57,771 nucleotides of DNA, taken from positions 1 through 57,771 of the forward strand of contig NZ_MQUS01000043.1 in NCBI RefSeq assembly GCF_001953885.1, in the 5' to 3' direction. This document shows positions 52,852-57,771 of this stretch, piece after piece. Each line of letters begins with the position of its first letter. Within the stretch, counting starts at the first letter, position 1. This stretch comes from Streptomyces sp. IMTB 2501. GTDB taxonomy: Bacteria; Actinomycetota; Actinomycetes; Streptomycetales; Streptomycetaceae. Position numbers and translations under genes: made by a program. The notes under the pieces were generated by a model. It saw only the letters and a list, made by a program, of their open reading frames with translations. It ran no database searches and was not told where the DNA came from.

Positions 52852-52869
52852 AGTGTCAGTCCTGACACT
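52852..52869. promoter_or_regulatory. TetR operator 1
   Basis: AGTGTCAG and CTGACACT flank a TC centre, a perfect 8+8 inverted repeat in the divergent region between the repressor and transporter genes. Its centre is 26 bases from that of operator 2, consistent with two dimers on neighbouring helix faces. Confidence 0.75.
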
Positions 52870-52878
52870 TTATGTATC

Positions 52879-52894
52879 GTGTCAGTCGTGACAC
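52879..52894. promoter_or_regulatory. TetR operator 2
   Basis: GTGTCA and TGACAC flank GTCG. The site repeats operator 1 with one central change and lies between TATGTAT and the transporter's start at 52982. Both sites would cover the promoters of the two genes. Confidence 0.7.
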
Positions 52895-52981
52895 TTTTGG
52901 TGGCTGCCTCTGCCGCCGGCGCTGAAGCCTCCCCGAACGTGCCGCTCGTTCCCGGCAAGACCCCTTCAAGGAGCACTCCTG

Positions 52982-55348
52982 ATGGCTTCCCTGCTCTACC
53001 GGCTCGGCCGCGGTGCCTTCCGGCGCCGCCGGGCGGTGCTGGCCACCTGGCTGCTGGTGCTGGCCGCGGTCGTGGCCTGCGTGATCACCTTCGGCGGCAA
53101 GACCGACGACGAGTTCACCGTGCCGGGCTCACCGGCCCAGACCGCGATGGACACCCTCAAGCGCGAACTGCCCTCGGCGGCCGGCACCAGCGCCCAGATC
53201 GTCTTCGTCGCGCCCCACGGTCACACCGTCACCGAGCCGCGCTACTCCCGCGCCATCAGCTCCACCATGGATGAGGCCGACAAGGCTCCCCAGGTCGTCG
53301 GCGTCACCGACCCGATGCGCGGCAAGGTCATATCGCCGGACCGGACGACCGCGCTCGGCCAGGTCCGCTACCAGGTCGGCCGGCCCGACCTGCACGAGGA
53401 CAGCCTGTCCGCGCTGGAGAGGACGACCCGTCCGGCGAAGGACGCCGGACTCACGGTCGAGGTCGGCGGATCCGCGTACGGCAGCGGCAAGAGCACGGGC
53501 CATGTGAAGGAACTGACGGGCGTGGCCGTCGCCCTCGTCGTGCTCACGATCACCTTCGGCTCGCTGTTCGCCGCGGGCATGCCCCTGCTGACGGCGATCA
53601 CCGGCGTGGCAGTCACCCTGCTGGGCCTGTCGGCGCTGACCGGCGTGCTGACCATCTCCAGCACCGCGCCCTCGCTGGCGTCCATGCTGGGGCTCGCCGT
53701 GGGCATCGACTACGCCCTGTTCATTCTCTCCCGCCACCGCTCGCAACTCGCCACCGGCATGGACACCGAGGAGTCGGCGGCCCGGGCCGCCGCCACCGCG
53801 GGCAGCCCGGTCGTCTTCGCCGGCCTGACCGTGATCATCGCACTGTGCGGGCTGGCCGTCGTGCGCATCCCGTTCCTGACCGTCATGGGCATCGCCGGCG
53901 CCGCCGCCGTGCTGATCGCGGTCGGCGTTTCCACGACTCTCCTGCCGGCCGTGATGGGCTTCGCGGGCGAGCGGCTGCGGCCGAAGCCTGGCTCTCGCGC
54001 AGCGCGCCGCGAACAGGCCGCCCACGATGCCGAGCGCGCTGGGCGCGACGCCGGGCATGGCGCTGGGTACGATGCCGAGCGCGGCGGGGATGGAGCCGGA
54101 CAAGGCGGGCATGGTGCCGGGCGTGACGGCGGGCATCGTGGGCGCAGGCCGATGGGCGAACGCTGGGGCAGGCTCGCCATCCGCCGTCCGCTCCTCACCC
54201 TGCTGGCCGTCCTCGTCGGCCTGCTGACCGTCGCGATCCCCGCACGAGACCTTCAACTGGCCCTGCCCGACAACGGTTCCGCCCCCGCGGGCAGCGGACA
54301 ACGGCAGACGTACGACACCGTCTCCGAGAAGTTCGGCCCCGGCTTCAACGGCCCGCTGCTCGTGCTCGCCGACACCTCCCGCACCGACAGCCCACAACAG
54401 GCCACCGCCACCCTCGTACGGGACCTGAAGGCCACCGACGGCGTCGCCACGGTCGGCGCACCGCAGTTCGTCCCGCACCAGGACGCCGCCGTCATCCAGG
54501 TCGTGCCGAAGACCGGACCCGGGGACGGGCGGACCAACAACCTCGTCGAGGACATCCGTGACGCGGCCCCCGGCTGGCGCGCGCAGACGGGGGCGGAGGT
54601 GTCCGTCACGGGTACGACGGCCGTGAACATCGATGTCTCCGACCGGCTGGCAAGCTCGCTCGTCCCGTTCGCCCTGGTCGTCGTCGGCCTGTCGCTGCTG
54701 CTGTTGCTGCTCGTCTTCCGTTCGGTGGTCGTGCCGTTGAAGGCCGGCCTCGGCTTCCTGCTCTCGGTGGCCGCCACCTTCGGCGCGGTCGTGGCCGTGT
54801 TCCAGTGGGGCTGGCTCGCGAGCGCGCTCGGCGTCACGGAGACCGGGCCGGTGGTCAGCATTCTGCCCATCCTGGTGATGGCGGTGCTCTTCGGACTCGC
54901 CATGGACTACGAGGTGTTCATGGTCAGCCGTATGCGCGAGGCGTCTGTGCACGGCGCCGCCCCGCGGGAGGCCGTCCTCGCCGGCTCTCGGCACGCCTCC
55001 CGCGTGGTCACGGCCGCGGCGCTGATCATGTTCGCGGTGTTCGCGAGCTTCATCCCCGGTGGCAGCAGCATCCTCAAGCCGATCGCCTTCGCTCTCGCGG
55101 TGGGGGTCCTCATCGACGCCTTCGTCGTCCGTATGACCCTGGTCCCGGCGGTCCTCGCGCTCGTCGGCCGCGCGGGCTGGTGGCTGCCGAAGTGGCTGGA
55201 CCGGCTGCTCCCCGACCTCGACATCGAAGGGGAGCGCCTCGCGCCCGCAACCGCACCCGGACACGAGTCCGGACCCGGCTCCGGCCCCACCGGGCCGGAG
55301 CCCAGGCCCGCCGCCGTGACCACCGCGAGCGGACCGACCGCGCCCTGA
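52982..55348 (+). CDS. MMPL-family RND transporter
   Basis: The 788-residue protein has the duplicated MMPL layout: a first membrane helix (VLATWLLVLAAVVACVITFG), an outside loop, then helix groups with ALVVLTITFGSLFAAGMPLL and LGLAVGIDYALFILSRHR. The second half has FALVVVGLSLLLLLLVFRSV and FGLAMDYEVFMVSRMREASV. The GIDYALF/AMDYEVF motifs provide the proton-relay Asp-Tyr pairs. A His/Asp/Gly-rich linker (about residues 340-392) is unusually repetitive. The protein probably exports a lipid or drug across the membrane, under control of the TetR repressor. Confidence 0.92.
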   Translation: MASLLYRLGRGAFRRRRAVLATWLLVLAAVVACVITFGGKTDDEFTVPGSPAQTAMDTLKRELPSAAGTSAQIVFVAPHGHTVTEPRYSRAISSTMDEADKAPQVVGVTDPMRGKVISPDRTTALGQVRYQVGRPDLHEDSLSALERTTRPAKDAGLTVEVGGSAYGSGKSTGHVKELTGVAVALVVLTITFGSLFAAGMPLLTAITGVAVTLLGLSALTGVLTISSTAPSLASMLGLAVGIDYALFILSRHRSQLATGMDTEESAARAAATAGSPVVFAGLTVIIALCGLAVVRIPFLTVMGIAGAAAVLIAVGVSTTLLPAVMGFAGERLRPKPGSRAARREQAAHDAERAGRDAGHGAGYDAERGGDGAGQGGHGAGRDGGHRGRRPMGERWGRLAIRRPLLTLLAVLVGLLTVAIPARDLQLALPDNGSAPAGSGQRQTYDTVSEKFGPGFNGPLLVLADTSRTDSPQQATATLVRDLKATDGVATVGAPQFVPHQDAAVIQVVPKTGPGDGRTNNLVEDIRDAAPGWRAQTGAEVSVTGTTAVNIDVSDRLASSLVPFALVVVGLSLLLLLLVFRSVVVPLKAGLGFLLSVAATFGAVVAVFQWGWLASALGVTETGPVVSILPILVMAVLFGLAMDYEVFMVSRMREASVHGAAPREAVLAGSRHASRVVTAAALIMFAVFASFIPGGSSILKPIAFALAVGVLIDAFVVRMTLVPAVLALVGRAGWWLPKWLDRLLPDLDIEGERLAPATAPGHESGPGSGPTGPEPRPAAVTTASGPTAP

Positions 55349-55376
55349 CCACATGAACTCCGCCGGGACTCACCCG

Positions 55377-55407
55377 GTATACATGAAGCGTATACATGAT
55401 GTGTATA
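55377..55407. promoter_or_regulatory. repeated GTATACATGA and inverted repeat upstream of DUF6518 gene
   Basis: GTATACATGA occurs twice in direct order (from 55377 and 55390). The second copy also forms TATACA-TGATG-TGTATA (55391-55407). TATAGT at 55404-55409 is a good -10 hexamer. The A/T-rich block is a likely promoter with overlapping repressor site; it ends about 36 bases before the ATG at 55443. Confidence 0.55.
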
Positions 55408-55442
55408 GTGCCCGCTGTGAGACTACGACTGTGGGGGCGGCG

Positions 55443-56093
55443 ATGACGGCGACAACCTCTGTTCAGGCCGTCGGCGTGCGGGACCGGCTGCGCGCGTGGG
55501 GCGGCCCCGCGGCGACTGCGCCAGGTGCCGGGCTGCTGCTCGGCGTACTGACCAACCTGGCCCAGGGGTGGCTTCCCGGAGCATGGCAGCAGATCGCCAA
55601 CTCCGGTGCCGTGTGGTCCGCCGTCGCCTTCGCCGCCGGAGCACTGCTGTATCGGCGAGGATCCGTGCCCAAGGCCGCGATCGGAGGCCTCGGCGCGGAG
55701 GTCGGCCTGGTCGTCGGGTACTACGGCTATGCCGAATTCGGGCGCGACGGCGCCGGAAGCCTCTTCTTCCCGCTCGTGTGGCTCGGCATGGCCTGCGTGG
55801 CCGGGCCTCTGTTCGGTGTCGCGGGCCACTGGTGGCGGCGCGGTCCGGACACGCGCCGCCGCGTCACCGGCCTGGCCGCCCTCGCCGGGCTCTTCGGCAT
55901 GGAGGGCCTGGCCTATGCCTGGACACTTCACTACACCGCGCAGGCCTGGGCATGCCTGGTCCTCTTCGTCCTCATCCCGCTGCTCATGGCTCGCACACAC
56001 AAAGAGCGCGCCCTGACACTGGGTGTCGCTGTGGTCTGCGCACCGCTCGCCTACGCCGTCATCGAGCTGCCCCTCCAGACGGTCTCCGCCTGA
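55443..56093 (+). CDS. DUF6518 integral membrane protein
   Basis: ATG 55443 (MTATTSVQAVGVRDRLRAWG) follows GGGGGCGG and gives 216 residues; the upstream extension runs through the promoter repeats. There are about six hydrophobic segments (APGAGLLLGVLTNLAQGWLP, VWSAVAFAAGALLYRRG, AEVGLVVGYYGYAEFG, FPLVWLGMACVAGPLFGVAG and two at the end). The length and order match streptomycete DUF6518 proteins, whose role is unknown. A strong terminator follows. Confidence 0.75.
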   Translation: MTATTSVQAVGVRDRLRAWGGPAATAPGAGLLLGVLTNLAQGWLPGAWQQIANSGAVWSAVAFAAGALLYRRGSVPKAAIGGLGAEVGLVVGYYGYAEFGRDGAGSLFFPLVWLGMACVAGPLFGVAGHWWRRGPDTRRRVTGLAALAGLFGMEGLAYAWTLHYTAQAWACLVLFVLIPLLMARTHKERALTLGVAVVCAPLAYAVIELPLQTVSA

Positions 56094-56100
56094 TCCGGTC

Positions 56101-56137
56101 GTCGCTGCCCTGCCGTTGGGTTCGGCAGGGCAGCGAC
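56101..56137. terminator. strong bidirectional terminator
   Basis: GTCGCTGCCCTGCCG (56101-56115) and CGGCAGGGCAGCGAC (56123-56137) form a perfect 15-bp stem with a 7-base loop between the convergent DUF6518 and chitinase genes. It should stop transcription from both sides. Confidence 0.85.
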
Positions 56138-56143
56138 ACTTGA

Positions 56144-57292
56144 TCAGCAGTACAGGTTGCTGCCAGGCGGGACGCCGAGGATCTGGGTGAAGCGCTGGTA
56201 GGCGTCGACGCGGCTCTGGACCTGGGCCGGGTTCTTGCCGTCGCATTCCAGGGAGCCGTTGATGCTGCGGATGGTCTGGCCGAAGCCGGCCTGGTTCACC
56301 ATCGCGTCGTGCGGGGTCATGGTGCCCGGTCCTGACTGGGTGTTCCAGTACCAAAGGCCGGTCTTCCAGGCGACGGCCGGATCGTTCTCCACCTGCCAGG
56401 GGTTGTTCAGGAGGTCGATGCCGAGTGCGTCACCGGCTGCCTTGTAGTTGAAGTTCCAGGACAGCTGGAGCGGTCCGCGGCCGTAGTACGCCGCCTGTCC
56501 GGCCGGGCAGCCGTAGGGCTGGCTCCAGTCGCAGTAGGTGGGGTAGTTGGCGGTGTTCTGCTCGACGACGTAGACCAGCCCGCCGGTCTCGTGGCTGACG
56601 TTGGCGAGGAAGGCGGCGGCCTCCTGCTTCTTGACCGTGTCTCTGCCGGTGTTCGCGAAACCGGGGTAGGCGCCCAGCGCCTGGACGAGTCCGCTGTAGG
56701 TGTAGAAGGAGTTCCTGTTCGGGAACATCTGATTGAACTGGGCTTCGGAGACGACGAATCGGGAAGGCGTGCCGCTCCCGCCGTCGGCCGGGGCGTTCCA
56801 CTTCTGGTTCGCGCCACCCGAACAGGTCCAGATCTGCAGCCGCGTACCGTTGGCGCTGTTGTTGTCCCGTACGTCCAGGCACTTGTTCGCCTGGGGGTTG
56901 ACGATGTCGTGGGCGGCGGTGACCACCCACTGCTGGTTCGCGCCACCGCCGCAGTCCCACAGCTGGACCGCCGCGCCGTCGGCGGTGCCGCGGTCGACGA
57001 CGTCCAGGCACTTGCCGAGCGCCCGCAGAGTGCCGTCGCCCGGGTTCGACCAGATCTGGGCGTTGGTTCCATTGCAGTCGTAAAGCTGTACGGCGGTGCC
57101 GTTGGCGCTGTCGGCTCCGGCCACGTCGACGCACCTGCCGGCGAGTCCGGTGATCTGGCCGTCCGCGGCCTGCGCGGGAGTCGCGGTGAACAGCGCGGTG
57201 AGGAGGGTGGCGGCGACGCCGCCGGCCAGGAAGCGTCCGAGACGTCTCAAGCGCGAGCGTCTGTGCGGGGTTTCGGCGAGGCGGAGGTGCAT
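56144..57292 (-). CDS. secreted GH19 chitinase with ricin-B lectin domain
   Basis: ATG 57292, after AGGAG, gives 382 residues. A signal peptide ends near TPAQA-A (residue 42). Residues of about 45-168 form a ricin-B/CBM13 lectin with QxW-type repeats (AVQLYDCNGTNAQIW, AVQLWDCGGGANQQW, LQIWTCSGGANQKW). The GH19 domain (about 178-382) has catalytic E235 in NVSHETGG and E244 in VVEQN, plus YYGRGPLQLSWNFNY and a C-terminal cysteine. It would cleave chitin outside the cell. The gene is complete. Confidence 0.92.
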   Translation of the reverse strand: MHLRLAETPHRRSRLRRLGRFLAGGVAATLLTALFTATPAQAADGQITGLAGRCVDVAGADSANGTAVQLYDCNGTNAQIWSNPGDGTLRALGKCLDVVDRGTADGAAVQLWDCGGGANQQWVVTAAHDIVNPQANKCLDVRDNNSANGTRLQIWTCSGGANQKWNAPADGGSGTPSRFVVSEAQFNQMFPNRNSFYTYSGLVQALGAYPGFANTGRDTVKKQEAAAFLANVSHETGGLVYVVEQNTANYPTYCDWSQPYGCPAGQAAYYGRGPLQLSWNFNYKAAGDALGIDLLNNPWQVENDPAVAWKTGLWYWNTQSGPGTMTPHDAMVNQAGFGQTIRSINGSLECDGKNPAQVQSRVDAYQRFTQILGVPPGSNLYC

Positions 57293-57384
57293 CGAGAGGT
57301 GCTCCTGTCCTGGTCGAGCGGATGGGTTCGTACCGCCGTGGGCGCGCGTGTCGAGCCGCCGGCCGGCCGGGGGATCACGCGGGG

Positions 57385-57771
57385 TCAGTTGAGGACCGTC
57401 TCCGTGACGACGATGTGGCCGGCGTCGGGATCGAGGCTCCCGCCGAGCCGGCCGAAGGCACCGTCCGTCAGGTCCAGGCACTTGGGTTGCTGCGGAGTCG
57501 AGACGAACGTGCCCCGGTCGTTGATGCGGACCACCAGCGACGCGCCGCCCGCGACATTGGTCACCTGCACCCTGGTCCCGAAGGGCAACTGGGGCTGGCG
57601 GCTCAGCGATGTCGCCGCCGTGTCGGCGTTGTTGTCGAAGAGTTCACCGCTGGCCGTCAGGGCACCGGGCGGCTCGGGGCCGTAGTGGGTCGCCCAGCAC
57701 TGGTCGGACGACGCCTGTGCGACGGGGGCGTTCCACTTCTGGTTGGCTCCGCCGCTGCAGCTCCAGATCTG
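57385..57771 (-). CDS. secreted lectin/RlpA-like double-psi beta-barrel protein (5' end outside window)
   Basis: The frame is open to the window edge. The first residues seen are the end of a ricin-B repeat (QIWSCSGGANQKW). They are followed by a domain with CWATHYGPEPPGALTASGE, LPFGTRVQVTNVAGGASLVV, RINDRGTF and a final HIVVTETVLN. This is the RlpA-like double-psi beta-barrel fold, which includes the Streptomyces papain inhibitor and expansin-like proteins. It lies 93 bases upstream of the chitinase gene in the same direction and shares its lectin type. A wall or polysaccharide-binding role is likely; enzyme activity is uncertain. Confidence 0.82.
   Translation of the reverse strand, partial: QIWSCSGGANQKWNAPVAQASSDQCWATHYGPEPPGALTASGELFDNNADTAATSLSRQPQLPFGTRVQVTNVAGGASLVVRINDRGTFVSTPQQPKCLDLTDGAFGRLGGSLDPDAGHIVVTETVLN

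Overview
The window is very high in G+C, uses GTG starts freely, has heavily overlapping coupled genes, and encodes families typical of Streptomyces: DUF6083, DUF6518 and MmyB-type regulators, a secreted SGNH lipase, a GH19 chitinase with a ricin-type lectin, and a Streptomyces-type contractile injection system. I read it as a Streptomyces chromosome segment. I saw no rRNA, tRNA, CRISPR array, transposase or complete prophage.

Region 1 (1-11.2 kb) is a patchwork with many broken genes. It holds an intact GNAT acetyltransferase, a class II glutamine amidotransferase, two TIGR01777-type epimerases, two methyltransferases and an FecCD permease. Among them lie remnants of a HAD hydrolase, an ECF sigma factor, a frameshifted siderophore-binding lipoprotein, a frameshifted and truncated ABC ATPase, an isonitrile synthase without a canonical start, and a truncated DUF2332 gene. 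Each epimerase gene is preceded by a perfect palindrome, which is a likely operator.

Region 2 (11.2-29.7 kb) holds several small modules. A PucR-type regulator diverges from a fadD-like acyl-CoA ligase. A Tat-exported beta-propeller/amidohydrolase fusion stands alone. An envelope or glycoconjugate group (18.6-26.6 kb) includes a multi-pass membrane protein, a molybdopterin oxidoreductase with its own membrane domain, a GT2/TIGR04282/methyltransferase operon, a two-component system and a nucleotide-sugar epimerase. A secreted SGNH lipase and a divergent SDR/XRE regulator pair follow.

Region 3 (29.7-51.9 kb) is the centrepiece: a contractile injection system (eCIS, phage-tail-like particle) read almost entirely leftward as one chain of overlapping or near-overlapping genes. 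In transcription order it has a NarL/LuxR-type regulator, a secreted PD40 propeller protein, Cis16 (DUF4255), the Cis15 AAA+ ATPase, sheath, tube, a zinc-binding tail assembly protein, a 52-residue DUF6760 protein and a 994-residue Pro/Ala/Arg-rich protein. Then come a second tube-like protein, a LysM protein, a VgrG-like spike, PAAR, gp25, the gpJ-like baseplate protein, a gpI-like protein and a membrane-anchored zinc-ribbon/discoidin-like protein. A divergent membrane protein lies beyond the regulator. I found no tail fibre and no conventional toxin. The sheath, tube, spike and baseplate genes would build the particle, the ATPase would help assembly, and the membrane or secreted companions may link it to the envelope or act as cargo.

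Region 4 (51.9 kb to the end) contains a TetR/MMPL transporter pair with two tandem palindromic operators, a DUF6518 membrane protein, a strong bidirectional terminator, a secreted GH19 chitinase with a ricin-B lectin domain, and the end of a lectin/RlpA-like secreted protein.
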